Source: Phlebiopsis flavidoalba
Lineage: Eukaryota; Basidiomycota; Agaricomycetes; Polyporales; Phanerochaetaceae
Reading direction: 5' to 3'
DNA length: 64,000 nt
Assembly: GCA_035772785.1 (NCBI GenBank)
Contig: JAOCPU010000001.1
Coordinates: 868,001-932,000 of the forward strand
Shown here piece after piece: positions 36,376 to 48,584 of the stretch (its first letter is position 1; every line of letters starts with the position of its first letter). Both the position numbers and the translations under genes were made by a program. The notes under the pieces are model-generated. The model had not been told where the DNA came from and did no database searches. It worked only from the letters and a program-made list of their open reading frames with translations.

Positions 36376-38667
36376 GAGGAATCATTGTTTTTTGTTTTTG
36401 CGCTTCTTAAAATAATTTTAGAACAAAATAAAATAATTTTAAAATCAGCTTAAAAAAAAAAAAATAATATAAAATATCTTTGTTAGAAAATCTATTTATC
36501 CTACTCCGTGGTGTGTAAACGGAGCTCCGTATTCGAATGCAAGGGACATGGGCTGCGTTTGCGTTTTGATACGATACCAGAATATCACGTCGGATCTAGA
36601 GTCGGATGTGTAAAATGAGTGCAATAGGTTTTGAAAATTGAAGGATGCGCAGGTTCCCCAGTGGTATTGGAGCAAATTCTGGGGACGGTTCAGCTTTGTG
36701 ACTGGACCGTCACGCCAGACGTTCTATGAAGAAGGTGAGAATCCGAGCAATGTCAGCAGCAAGGCAAGTTGGGACCCCCCCGAGAACACTGCGGGGACAG
36801 GCTGTGATGTAACCGACGAGAGAGGACTGCGAACGCTGTTGGGGCTCATAACGTTAATGCTGAGAGCGGGCCATTTTATGGACTAGATTGGTGGTGTATA
36901 GCATCAAATATAACCTTTGCAATGTGTCCCAACAGGGTGACCGCAAGTCATGTACGGTGTATGCTATTCCTAGGGTTGTCTGAGCAACATGAGAACATTT
37001 GTGATAATGTTGCAGGGTGATTACATAGCACAAGTAATGATTTGACTAATACACTAGCTCAAATCCGTTTACTTCCGCCTGAGTGGATTGAATAGATTAT
37101 TTCTTGCAGTCGAGGATGACTCGGAGCTTGAGCTTGGCACATCAATCATTCATTGCTTCATTACTACATTTTATGTGATTTTTCACCGATCATTCGTAGC
37201 CTCTTCTAATTATAACTTGTGTCCGGCTATTGTTTCCGTGATGATTGAGCCGTGGTTGGTTCCACATCTCTTGTCTGGAAATAATAATGTAACTACTCGT
37301 AGTTTGATCGAGTTGGGTCTTGGAAGTCAATATCTATTATATCTGAGATTGTTGTATAGTATATAAACACACAGTCTAAGACGTGACAACACTTGTATAT
37401 TTATGTACCATATAATGGTGATCATACAGCTCGCACTGCTCAGCTGCGCCCTTTGGTCTCGTTATGGGAACGTAGACGCCATGCCGCCATCATTATATGA
37501 GCGGCATGAAGAGCTTTTTGTCGACAGCCAACGGAGAGCTGTTTGAACCACCACAAGTGCTAAGGCATGGTGGGTGCACGCTCTCACAACACATTTTACA
37601 TTTGACAAAGCGCCATGGTATAAGTGCATCACATCAATTGTGAACATGATCTACGGAATGCAACGCTCGAATAGCTGGACCGTGTTTCGGGGTCCCGACA
37701 TGCCTACTGACACTTGCTCGGTTGCCTGAACCTTCTTCATAGATACGTTCTCTGGCGTGACGTCCAGTCACAAGCTGTAACCGTCCCTAGATTGGCTCCA
37801 TACAGTGGCGAAATGAGGGGAACAGGTACGGAAGAGTGCAGGTAAAGGAAAAGCCTCGAATCAGGCAAATGACTTCCCTCCTCTCACGACTAACTTTCTT
37901 GATGGGAGTTGTGCCCAAAATGGCAAGCGTATTGAAACAGAAGTGATCTCAATTGCGCCAGAGGGATGCAATATTGCACAGGACAATAGTGCTAGTGAGT
38001 AGCAAGCTATTATCATAGCGCAACAGGACTTCGGTTCATCACGGCGTGGTAATTTTTTGGCGTGACAGTGACTCACAACAGATGCGAGAGGCCAGCTTCC
38101 GAACATCTATCTCATGTAAGTCACTGTAATAGTCAAATAGAAGCGAACGACACGTCTGGATTCTACCTTACCCCTGCGAAGCGGCTATGTGACACCACCG
38201 ATTCCAAGTAGCTAGTGTGGTTGAAACTATGTACGTCCATAGACTTTCATGCCAGTCAATCCACAGGGTGACCAAAAGTACGCACTGTGCTTGCATGATC
38301 ACTGCTGCCTAGACCGGTGGGCTTATCTCTGGCGGTCATGGTGGGACGTACACGAGATCTCAAATGTAAATGTTGATAGCGCGTGTAGTATCTTGACGTT
38401 TCAGAGTGACCGGAGATGCTTAAATACGCATTTTACAGCTCATACTTGATAACATGAAACGTGTTTTGCTGGGGCTGAGAGGCCTCACCTCCGCGGCGTG
38501 GTGGACCCACGATAACTTATGCATGAAATCGTACATTGCCGTTATCTAACGTTTGCCGCGGTGTCTTTCTAATTGTCCATAGGGAGAATCCAAGACGTCA
38601 GATTGACAAAGTTGGGTTCATTTGGATGATCACTACAACGTAACATACCTACATTCCCCGCAGGGTT
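36376..38667. other. gene-poor region with AT-rich start
   Basis: About 2.3 kb with no recognised gene. It opens with an AT-rich patch (listed separately). GGGTGACC appears at about 36936 and 38267 in weakly similar surroundings, but the similarity is too short to call a repeat. Confidence 0.5.
36385..36500. repeat. AT-rich low-complexity patch
   Basis: A run of A/T-rich sequence with repeated AAAATAATTTTA-like words and a run of 13 A near 36451, just upstream of the SRR1-like start codon. It contrasts sharply with the GC-rich gene beside it. Confidence 0.75.
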
Positions 38668-39417
38668 TTAACCATTCATATTTTCTGCAGGGCCCACAAA
38701 GTCGTCTCCTAGGTAGTGAACAGTCTCGACACCCACATCCTTGTTGACTCTTTCTTGATCTCCTCGGTGCTCATCTTCGTAATACCCATCCCGGCGGCAT
38801 GTTCCTGTTGCTTCTTGCGAAGATAGCGACCGCTTTGCATGATGGGACTGCTGCGCTGCCGTCTTGCTGCAGGAGATAACCTCCCTTGGACGTCAAACCT
38901 GGGCACATCATAGGGGCGCCGGCAAGCAGGAAGCGGATAGCGCCTCGGTCGACACCGACCTTCTGTAGGATGAAAGGGTCTGTTTCAAATACACGGGTAG
39001 ACACGCTCTGCTGAGATAAGGCATTGACGTACATTTGTGTAGAAGCTTGAGAGTGGGTATCATTGGGCCGTCATAGTGCTGGAGGAATAGAGGGTCTCCG
39101 TGAAGGTGTGTAGATAGAGACGTGATCTCTGCTACCGGGAAAGAGAAGTTAGGACGTTGGAGCTAACTAGCGAAGAAAGGAAAGAAAAGATCACAGACCA
39201 TTTTACCAGCGTAATTGACTCCTTCTTTGGCCAAATTCCTCCAGAGTTTCTGGGTTTATGTTCCACTGTGCGAGGACATTTGCACGGATGGTTGCGTTGT
39301 ACGGAGCTCTTCACGCTCGTCTGACCTGATATATCGGTCGAAGGCTGAAACCTAGTGCAGCAAGATGAGACACTGTAGATCGCTCCGGCTGTGGAGAGGC
39401 GCACACTTTTTGAACAT
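38668..39417 (-). CDS. TMA20: MCT-1/TMA20-type PUA-domain translation factor
   Basis: Partner of DENR/TMA22 in removing tRNA and 40S subunits after termination and in reinitiation. Exon 1 is only MFKK (start at 39417). A GTGTGC intron follows directly, then QPSTDISGQTSVKSSVQRN, the MCT N-terminal domain with TLEEFWPKKESITLVK-like residues near 39230, GDPLFLQHYDGPMIPTLKLL near 39060-39090, then the PUA domain: QKVGVDRGAIRFLLAGAPMM, CPGLTSKGG, EHAAGMGITKMSTEEIKK. After a one-base shift near 38750 it ends NKDVGVETVHYLGDDF and a short tail. Further shifts lie near 39280 and 38870. It is head to head with CBP4. Confidence 0.88.
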
Positions 39418-40189
39418 GGTTGGCGGATGGTGAGCGAAAGGATATAAGATCTTATCTCGCCACCACCGATCTCATGAGCAGTCACGCATCCACACCTAAT
39501 TACGTCACGCATAACGCCGTGTGGCACTCCGGCCCCAGGCGCTGTCACGCTTGTCCGAGTCTGTCTCGCCGCTCGAACTCAACGTTCAACCTCTTCAACA
39601 GGGGGCTATGTTATACAATGACGTATGCTTCACCACAAAATGATCAATGCGTATATTGATCCTTGGATTTGAGGACGACCCATTCACGAAACAACCTAAA
39701 AAACAATCGATAAGACGCCGTAAACCTCAGGTCGAGGGGCCGGGCACAGGCAGAAACTTACTATAGCTGGGATTGTCGTAGCTATTCTAGATAGTACATT
39801 AATGGTTAGAATATTAATTTTGTTCTAACTAGCGCGAGGTGCCGGTTGATTCCATCGTGCTTCTCGACGACTTGTTGGTAGTAAGTATGTTCGGACTTGA
39901 CGGCTTTGTCTTGAGCAAAAAACATGATTTTTATTGAGCAATAAAATGAGGTCTATTCCTGGACAGAACAAACAGCGAATACACGACTGTACCTACGCCG
40001 GGCCCACGATATTCGTGAACAGGTTCAATCGCACGGCGCGCCATTCTACTTCACAAGACGCCCGTCATGCCGTCATCGACTCATCGTAATTTGTTTCCGC
40101 TCGACAGCCAACCGGCGACTCTCCTTTTGACTTGTTTCGCGCCCATCCCCGCCGGCCTGCTTTCATCACTACACAAGCAAAAAACCGTC
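39418..40189. promoter_or_regulatory. intergenic region between divergent TMA20 and CBP4
   Basis: 772 bp between two divergent start codons; both promoters should lie here. No coding frame or clear TATA box is seen. Confidence 0.35.
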
Positions 40190-40707
40190 ATGTCTAGAAG
40201 CTTTCCTTGGTCAAGATGTCGGTTATGACGAGTGCCGGAAGTGCGTGATATGAATAGTGAAATTCTCTTCTTAATGCTGAGTGATACTCCTTCGAACCTG
40301 CAGTAATCGGAGCAGGATACCTCATTATGCGAAGTCAGTACCAGCTTTGAACCACTGCAGGTCCTAGGAGCAACGGGGGACTTATATTTCTCCCCACTAT
40401 AGCGACCACGCCGACAGAGGAGCAAGTGTACAATGTGAGTCGCCCAGTACGTTGTATGTCAAGAACTTTCTGACGGGCTCCTCTTGATCGTGCAGGCAAT
40501 GTCACACCGACTTGAAACGACAAGTCGACTCCATTCGTGCCGCTAGGATTGCTAGAGAGCAAGCAACGCAGCACAGCAGGCAAGTACACAGGTACGCAAT
40601 CCTTTCACATTTGGGCCGCAACAAAGCTCAGCCTCGTTCCGTGCGGTGTGCAGTTGGCAGATCCAGATGCTCAAAAGCCTGTTTGGGCAGACTCACAGAG
40701 AAGATGA
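40190..40707 (+). CDS. CBP4: CBP4-like cytochrome bc1 assembly factor
   Basis: A small single-pass protein of the mitochondrial inner membrane needed to assemble cytochrome b into complex III. It starts MSRSFPWSR (40190), then VMTSA, an intron, and AVIGAGYLIMR (the membrane segment). After another intron it reads TTPTEEQVYNAMS, then DLKRQVDSIRAARIAREQAT, and it ends ADPDAQKPVWADSQRR. This is the family layout: short N-terminus, one helix, the TTPTEEQxYN motif, a charged helix and a PDAQKPxW end. The first donor reads GGAAGTGCG where GGTAAGTGCG would be expected, so a lost T probably hides a normal donor. One further shift lies near 40214. Confidence 0.82.
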
Positions 40708-40833
40708 CGATCTCATTACTTCAAGTTCGGCTCTACACATATGTATCAATATCTTACCAGGTCTTCTTGCTACTGTACTATTGATGTAATGGGATTTTCG
40801 GCACTCATGAACACAACTCTCCACCTATAGTTC

Positions 40834-41247
40834 CGATGCACACCGCGGCACACTCCTCGATGGCGTTCCGGGACGAATCCGCTGTCCCTTATTTCTGTCC
40901 GACGCATCTGGCGACACTGGAGCTTCAATTGTATAACGACCACTTCGTTCGTGTGGGTTTGTGCCTAATGACCACTTTAGAGGGCCAGCTCACTTCAAGG
41001 ATGACAGACAAGTAACGATATTGTCACACAATATTCACATACACAACCACGCCAATACATCGGTGGACAGGTTTACAAGCCTCAAGCGCAAAGATTATCC
41101 GCACTTACGAAGCCGACGCAAACGCAGGTTCTATCGTACAAGATGAATTCACGATTGAATCTGACTACGCTAATGTTACATTGATATATGCTGCTGAACT
41201 CGAGAATAACGTGATAGCGGGATACATTACGACGACTGGAAACAGGT
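40834..41247 (+). CDS. possible small hypothetical protein
   Basis: Two consecutive frames read MHTAAHSSMAFRDESAVPYF, LATLELQLYNDHFVRVGLCL, and after a stop at about 41011, TYEADANAGSIVQDEFTIES, DYANVTLIYAAELENNVIAG, YITTTGNR at 41247. Composition of the second half is protein-like. I recognise no family, and a sequence error would be needed to join the halves. It could be an unrelated pair of chance frames. Confidence 0.27.
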
Positions 41248-41397
41248 GAGCCTCCCCGTGAGAGTCAAGAAAGGGAAGGGAAACCGAGACATTGAAGCAA
41301 ACAAAAGATTGCACACAAGCTGGAGAATACATCGGGGGGCTGCGGCAGATTAATGTTGGCCTCTTGTGTACAGTGGAAAGAACGGTCCGTGTGTCGA

Positions 41398-44300
41398 TTA
41401 GATGTCCTCGTCCTTGTCTTCTAGTTGTGAAGGCTTGAGCATGCCCGGGGATGCGCATCGCAGCCTCGCGCTCTTCCTGGCCTTCTGCTGGGCCTCGGCC
41501 TCCATTTTTCTTCCAAAAAACAGTTCTGCGTTGTCGCCCGAGAATTCCTTGAGTTTGAATGAGGAAGTCCCGCCAGCGCAAGCTTGAACCTGTTGATATC
41601 GCTGTTGGTACTCGTGCAAACCAATGACGAACGCCTGAATTTGTGCGCTTTAAATATTATCAGTATAACGTCCCCGTTCAAGAAGAGACGTCGGACGTAC
41701 TTCTGAACGTGCGGGAATGCCGACTTGAGAAGGTTCGCAGTGTACTCGCGCAAGAACAAAGAGTTGCTCATGTTGGGATCCGGTACTTGCGACGGGTCGA
41801 ACAGCGGGACGGTAATCTGGTTCAGCTCCACAAGTTGGAACATGCGCGCAAGGAGCATGCTCTGCAGTTTGAAGCCACTCTTGTGATCCGTATCTGTTGA
41901 GGAGAACATAGAAGATGTCCTGCATGATGCTGAGGAAATATTGCTGGAAGAAGACATTTGACACCTGTGGGTCTTGCTCCAGCAAAGTTGTTGATGACCT
42001 CCAAGCACACTACGTCATTACATCAGTGGGGCAGACTCAAATGACCATGGTCCGGTACTTACGGTTGAGACCCGTCTCCGCAATGTCACGCATCGTGTGC
42101 TTGATGGCCCAAATAATGCTGTCCATGAACAGCTTGAACTGGTTTGGCGGGATCGTCAACAGCGCCGGGAAGCAGTTCAAGTTGATGGCACGAAGAAGCT
42201 TGAAGAACCCGACACGGTGCTCTGGGAACTCAGCGAAGTCTTGAGTTTGGTTGATCATGTTTAGCGTTAGGCTCAAACACGGCCTCAAGGATGGCGGGGA
42301 CTTGTGGCGTCAACAGCGGCTACAAAATTGTCATGTAAGTGTGGCGCAGGCGCGTATAGATGACAGCACTCACCCCGAGGCGGTTGATGATGGTGGCCAT
42401 GACGTTGAGCACCTCTGCGTCACGAGCTGCGGGAACGTTGCGGCTGTAGTCGCCAAGTATGGCATCCAACAATGGAGGCATGAAGTTCGAGTTTACGGTC
42501 TCGAGGTCTTCTGCCTTGCGAACGAACGTCTCCATCAACTTCAGGATTTCTTTCTTGATCGTCCGGAGCTGTCTGACTTTCGGGGTCTTAGTCGCGATGA
42601 GACCTACACAAGACCATTAAGCTGTCGCAATCGATGCTGATTTGTATAATGAAACTAGCGTACCTTCGCGTGCAACTGTTTCGCTGATGACACCGCTGAC
42701 AGCCTTGTACAGGCCGAGCATGTCCAGGAATATCCGAGCGATCTGAGGAAGGTAGAAACTACCGATAGACGTGCAAGCAGCCACGTTAGTCTTCAAGACG
42801 TTCGAGAGGATCTTGATGTTTGTCCATGCTGCTCAAGACATCCATGTTTTGCGCGGCTTGAGCCATGAGGGAGTCCCACTAGAGTAAGCTGAAGTAAGTC
42901 AACTTGTAGGCGAGGACCATGATGGCAATACATGCCGCGTTGTTGGGCAGCTCCATCAGCTTTTGAATGAGCTTCTCTTGCTGAGGCTTATTAGGCTGAG
43001 CAGAGATCATGTAGCCGACCGCTTCATAGAAGGTGTGTACCTGTCGTACAAGTTAGAACGGCGCGAAAAGCCTGCGCAAGATAAAACATACCTGCTGTGG
43101 CGACAGGTCCACAGTGATACGGTGCAGCATTCTGAGGATCTCGTCAACGAAGGGCTCAGTCTCACCCGCTTGTTGCATGACGAAGTGGCGTCGGCACTTT
43201 TGCGCAATCTTAATGAAGGTATCGCAGGCCATATCCTGGACACCTAGAGAGCGATGTCGATACCGATCTTCAACAGAGCGAAGAAAGGTGGCATACCTTC
43301 GTGGGTCTCGTGCATGAACTCGAAGAGCTTGTTGACGACTGTCTTCAAGAACTTCCAATGCGCTTTGAGGAATCGTGGGTACTGGCCGACAATGTACATG
43401 ATGTCGGAGGCGACTACAGCCTTGTTGTCTTTGCCGCGCTTGATCTCACAAAGCCCGAGCAAGTCCTTGATCACCGTGACGAGGAAGCGCTTCTCAGTCT
43501 CCTCGTCTATCGCGGGTTATTGGTGAGTGTCTACGCGGATAGTATGGAAAGAGTTTACGCACTCATAGCACCAGAGATGGAACCAATAGCCCAGCAGAGC
43601 GTGTTGAGGTTCTGCCATGACCACTCGGAGCCGTCGACTTGCTTAGCAAGTTTTTCCGTGAGGATAGTCTCAGTGTCTTGGACGTCAAGATGGGTGAGGT
43701 AGACGAGCAACTCGCGCATCTGCTTGTACAAGACGATGGTGTCGCTCTCCTTCATGAACTCGCGAACGATCTCTCCCTCTTCGTTCTCGACAATCAAAAC
43801 CTACGCGAATGACATCAGTGATCGACACAATTAACTCGGCCTGATTGTGGCGTACCTCCTCGGGCTTGACCATCTTCTCGATCACGACCAAGCGAAGGTT
43901 TGACAAGACGTCGCTGTAGATGCTCTTACGGAGGTTCATGCTGTTGAGCATACTCTGTCCTCCACCAAGGCTGAGACCCATGAGGAGTCCGCTGTCGCCA
44001 ATGGGTAGACTTTGGATCTCCTCGTACAGCTCTGCGACGAGCTTGAGCCAGTACTCCAAGCAAATCTTGAAGATTTCGCGCTCGTCCACCTGAGACACCT
44101 TGACCATGTACAGGTGTGCATTGAGGAGCACGTCGCGATTTGAGTCAGTCTCAACCGCGCGGAGATGATTCGACAAGAAGTTCGACAGGAAGAGCGCAAG
44201 GTTGAGCAACAAGCTCTTTGGCCGGCATCTCCTGCGTTCGCGTAGGCTTGCGCAATATTCGTGCTCGGAGGGATCATGCGGTTTACGGAGGTCATCACCA

Positions 44301-45487
44301 TGGCGAACAGAATGACGAACTTAGGGTCGTACTCTGGCCCGACGTTGAGGGCTGCAATTTCGGCGAGACACTTGAGAGTGACATTCCGGAACTCTGGAGC
44401 TTCCAAGAACTTGTGTGTGGCGAACGTCAGTAAACGTTCCACTGTGAAGAAACCTGAGACGAAAAACCCGGTTCAAGAGGAGGTCGATAATAGTCGTCTC
44501 GAAGATGTACCCCAAAGGAATCCAGTTGAGGAAGCGGAGAAGCGTTTCAAGAGTGGCCTTGATGAGTGAGGTCTTTTGCGCCTCCTCCAGGATCTCAGAG
44601 CACAGCTTGAAAATTTCCGAGAACTCGCCACACATCTGGTTCTTCAGGTTCTTGACCTTGGCCTGGGTCATTTGCTCCGCGGAGAAGTCGAAGACTTCCT
44701 CGGACAGTAGTCTTAGGATGACCATGTTGTTCTCGCATAGAGAGAGATTGGTCTTCGACGATTCGACAAGCTCTGAGATGAATGTTGGCCAGTTGTGCGG
44801 CCATTCTTGCTTCAGGATCTATAAAACGCGTTCAGAATTAGTCCCGCCCTCGGAAATGTGGTGGCCACCCAGACTTGCCTGCACCAGCGCAAGATTGAGC
44901 TTGTTAATGTATGTCTTTTCGCGCCGTAGAGTCCCCTCGTCCGACGCGACCTTGACAGTGATCCCAACAATGAAATTCCGGATACCTGGTGGCGATGTCA
45001 ATGAGGCCACATGATTAGACGCGTCGGCTTACTCACCCTGTCGCTGACCGTCCGGTAACGATTTCCATCTCGTGAGGATGAGTTTCTCGAGAATTTGGAG
45101 GCCAATGTACTAGAGAATGAGAGTTCAGTGCGACTTCATAAATGCGAGTTGAATTATAGACGCACCTTGGTCTGAGGAAAAAAGATGAACGTTCCAAAAA
45201 TATCCGGCACTCGAGTCCATGATTCAGGGTGTTCTTGGAACTGCGTCAAAACTCTCTGGGCCATTTGTTGCTAGACGTCATGGAAAGGGACCAACTCAGC
45301 TTCAAGCCCAGTAGGCGAAAATGAAACACACGCACCTCCTGGCCGCCTCCAGAGTAGAAGGCCATTACGACCTTGTCCATGAGTGAGACGTTCGAACTCC
45401 CTCGAGAAGTCAAGAATGCCCTGCATGGTGAAGGCTACAATGAGCAAGAGACGAAAAAACGCGACGAGGAAGGGTACGCACCTCCAT
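41398..45487 (-). CDS. XPO1: exportin-1 / CRM1 nuclear export receptor
   Basis: A karyopherin-beta HEAT-repeat protein exporting NES cargo with RanGTP. Exon 1 is tiny (ATG GAG at 45487), joined across an intron to GILDFSREF. Then come [15 protein letters not shown] importin-N sequence, [56 protein letters not shown] residues near 44520, [16 protein letters not shown] (near 43590), [119 protein letters not shown]. It ends [16 protein letters not shown]. Near full family length (about 1070 aa). The Cys in TLCWAIG corresponds to the leptomycin-B-reactive Cys, so sensitivity is predicted. At least 15 introns and a few indels, for example near 45393. Confidence 0.96.
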
Positions 45488-47048
45488 GATGGCCGGTGTG
45501 AGGGATTGCGCGACTCCGGTGTTGTTGTGGTTGTAGACGATGTGCTGAGAGAGATTGAACAGGGCAGAGGGTCAGATCCGTCCCGATCTACCTTACATAA
45601 GCGCGCACTGCAACAAGCGCTTAACACTTCGCGGCTCACGTTCGTCGCCGACCTTGCTTGCTGCCGTCTACAGCGCTGACCTTGTTTTCAGCCATAGAGT
45701 GTTGCGCGCATTGCCGGAAAATACAAGGAACTGCTAGCACTCGTCGAAGATGGTATTTTTACCCCGATTATGTTGGCGCTTGGTTGCAATGTCGTCCGTG
45801 CTACAATCCTAATGAGATGCATGGTATGTCGGACCATTCGTCAGTCCGTGTAATTTACTGACCTTTGGGTATTTTTCGCTCAGATTAATATCCTTACTAA
45901 CCTGCACTCTATTCTGCGCTTTTGTCTACTGGAGTTCGTGGCTTAATCGCCGCTCTCTAAGATTTCCGAAGAACGCGGAAAAAAAGGATTATGTTCCAGT
46001 CAATGTCATTTCAATACATGCACACTCACATATCCATTCAGAATATTTGCTAATCTGACCCGCTTAACTTTGCGTACCAATGCGGTGCATAATTGCTATG
46101 CCGCTCCATCCATAGCGGTCGTAAATCGACCATGCGTGCTACTCAGCTCCAAGCAAATTCGCGGCGCAGCGACATGCGGTCCCATACGGGGTCCAGCTTC
46201 CGAGCTGCAAACACATTTACACTTTCCTTTACGCAGCCCATACGGCGGGTTCTATTCTAGATGACGAGCAGCGCCCTCGTCTGCCTTTGAGCAGTCAGTA
46301 AGTTAGACACGGAATGAGAGGCACGAGAGAATAGTGAGCCATCTCTATTGACTGCAGATGCCGTGAATAGGCTGACGAACCGGTCGTGAGGCCTGCTCAG
46401 AAGCTTGCGCACACCACGCCGCTTTTCGGGTATTTAAGCTCATGACAGCCGCCTCAGCTGTGCCAGACGAGGGTCGTCGATCACAGCTTGGAACCACCCC
46501 TAAGCTGTGCTGAACGTGATGCTGCAGCCTCAACGACGGTTCGTTCCGAGTCAGCGAAGGCTATAGCTACTATTCAGTGGCGTCTACAAGTTCGAGAGCG
46601 GGTAGCCAGTGGTAAGTATGCTCGCCTCGTGACAGCCATACTACCCCCTAATCGCCTATTTGACAGTCACAGCCCTTTACAACCCCTTACAATGTCTGCC
46701 GACCGTCGGTTTTCTTCGAGTACAGGAAGCCTTCTTCATCGGGCAAGAATGGCCATAGACGGCGAGCTTCTGTGACCTTGGCAGGGTGGCACACAATTCA
46801 GCCGTGCTGACGGAATGAGGATCTGCTGCGCACATCCTTGCTATGCGCCGCTAAGAAGATCGACGCACACAACGCAACTCGGGTCACAACTTCGGAGTTT
46901 GATCTCTCGCAAGAGCCGCGGGCAACTAAGACCCACCATTTTACTGCTGCGCTTACGAATCCGCGCCGTCTGCACGGTATAAAAGGTGGGTGGTCTAGCA
47001 GCACGAACTCCAGCAATCCGCACCACACACATACTCTCTCGCAACACC
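45488..47048. other. intergenic region, nothing recognised
   Basis: About 1.6 kb between exportin-1 and the secreted-protein gene, which are divergent. Short overlapping open frames only. A TATA box lies near the right end. Confidence 0.5.
46978..46984 (+). promoter_or_regulatory. TATA box of the secreted-protein gene
   Basis: TATAAAA lies 71 bp upstream of the ATG at 47049, a typical spacing for a strongly or conditionally expressed fungal gene. Confidence 0.6.
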
Positions 47049-47621
47049 ATGAAGTTCTTCGGTCTCCTCTCTGCCGTCGCTGCCATCGCCTCCATTGGCT
47101 CCGTGACCGCTCAAGAGGGCCTAACTCGCTTTGGAGACATTGATATCATCCCCGTCAATGTCACACTCGGGGCCAGGCAAGAAAAATTCATGGTCATTAG
47201 ATTCATAGGCTAAAACTGACACTGCTTTCAGAATTCACCATCCACTACAACTCCACTAAGGCGCGTTGGCAGCCCAAGTACTTGGACCTTCTACATTGGT
47301 GGAACGCTTCACCCCAGTGGTTTTGTTGGCCTTTCACCTCTTTCTTGCTCGCCCGCATGGAATACGCCGCGAAACCAGACCGAAGAGGTCTTCACCACCC
47401 AGTACGTACGTATATTTACCTGCGATTTGCAAGAGTTGTTAGTTTGCTTACACACTTCTAGCTTCCCATCATGGACCCCAACTCGTCCACGAAGCGGGTA
47501 CAACTCCAACGCGACTTATCTTGTCAGAGGCTTTCATTACCTTTCCCTATCGACAACGAGACCGACTCTCTGCTCTGCAGTACCAGGTGTTGGCACCACC
47601 ATCAACGTTGACCTGTCCTGA
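47049..47621 (+). CDS. small secreted protein of unknown function
   Basis: The start at 47049 gives a clear signal peptide: MKFFGLLSAVAAIASIGSVT followed by AQEG, a likely cleavage site after TAQ. The mature part reads LTRFGDIDIIPVNVTLGA; after an intron, FTIHYNSTKARWQPKYLDL and a Pro/Ser-rich stretch. Another intron (GTACGT near 47404, acceptor at about 47460) leads to GYNSNATYLVRGF, ITFPY, NETDSLLC and GVGTTINVDLS. Potential N-glycosylation sites occur at NVT, NST, NAT and NET. No catalytic motif is seen. Frame changes near 47290 and 47500 leave the exact product uncertain. The first intron donor is not canonical. Confidence 0.62.
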
Positions 47622-48584
47622 GTCAACCTGTCGGTGCTCCTACTATCTAAGCGCGGTTGTGATGGTCCTACAAAATAATAGCTCTACAATACTTATTTCG
47701 TAGTCAGTACCTGGGCGCAATTTTATCGGTCGTAGGAGTTGGTAAAACTACATCTTGTGTCGTCGCTTCGGCTCAATCGTAATGATGTTTTGACGCCATA
47801 CTGATGTTTTTGACGGAACTGAGACTCCCGGGGGGTCGTGGCGTGGGAAATGATTTCAAGTCGTGTTGATTTGAGTCTGACGAGACTCCGTTCCTTTAAT
47901 CTAACCGCCATGTGCTGCATTTATCCATGCCAACCAAGCCAACATAACTTCCTTGTACTCATATATCACTAAAAGCTTGATAAGTCTAACTTGCGCTTCT
48001 CTTTTTTGCATGGATAGACTCGAAACGTCTACAGAGTGTGCAGCATCTGATGATCTCCCCGATCCGCTGCCATTGCCTCAGGAGCTAGATCGATGATGTC
48101 AAAACATACCCCTTATCTCAACAATAGTACTCTACGAACAACATCGAGGTAAATGTGTCTTGAAACATGTATATCGTGAGGATCTTCACATGTAAGACAC
48201 ACGAACGCTATACGTTGAAGGTGAGCGTAAATTTTTAGGTGCAATAAGACGAGCTCATTGTATCCACAGACGTCCGATGCATCACGTCCTAGATATTGAG
48301 AGTTTGCATGGCGTGAGTCCGAGAACATCGCGGATCATTTTTGACATCAAGGCACAGGGCGACTTGAATACCGCCTTACTGTACTGTGAATCGTCGACAG
48401 ACCGCCGTCTCCTAATTTTGGACTACCAGGAGATCTACGGCTCCTCTACATTGTCTACATCTGTGATGTACAGCTCAGACAGCGTGTGCCCGAGGTGCTT
48501 ACAGTCAACTGATGACCGTGGGCCGTTCACGAGCCAGGTATTTAGCTGCTATCTCAAGCTGGTAGGGAATGAACAACAAGAACG
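47622..48584. other. intergenic region, nothing recognised
   Basis: About 960 bp, somewhat AT-richer than its neighbours, with no coding frame I can support. Confidence 0.45.

Noticed and set aside
36936..38290. Two GGGTGACC-containing stretches as a dispersed repeat
   Set aside because: The similarity is about a dozen bases with weak flanking likeness and no terminal repeats or target duplications.
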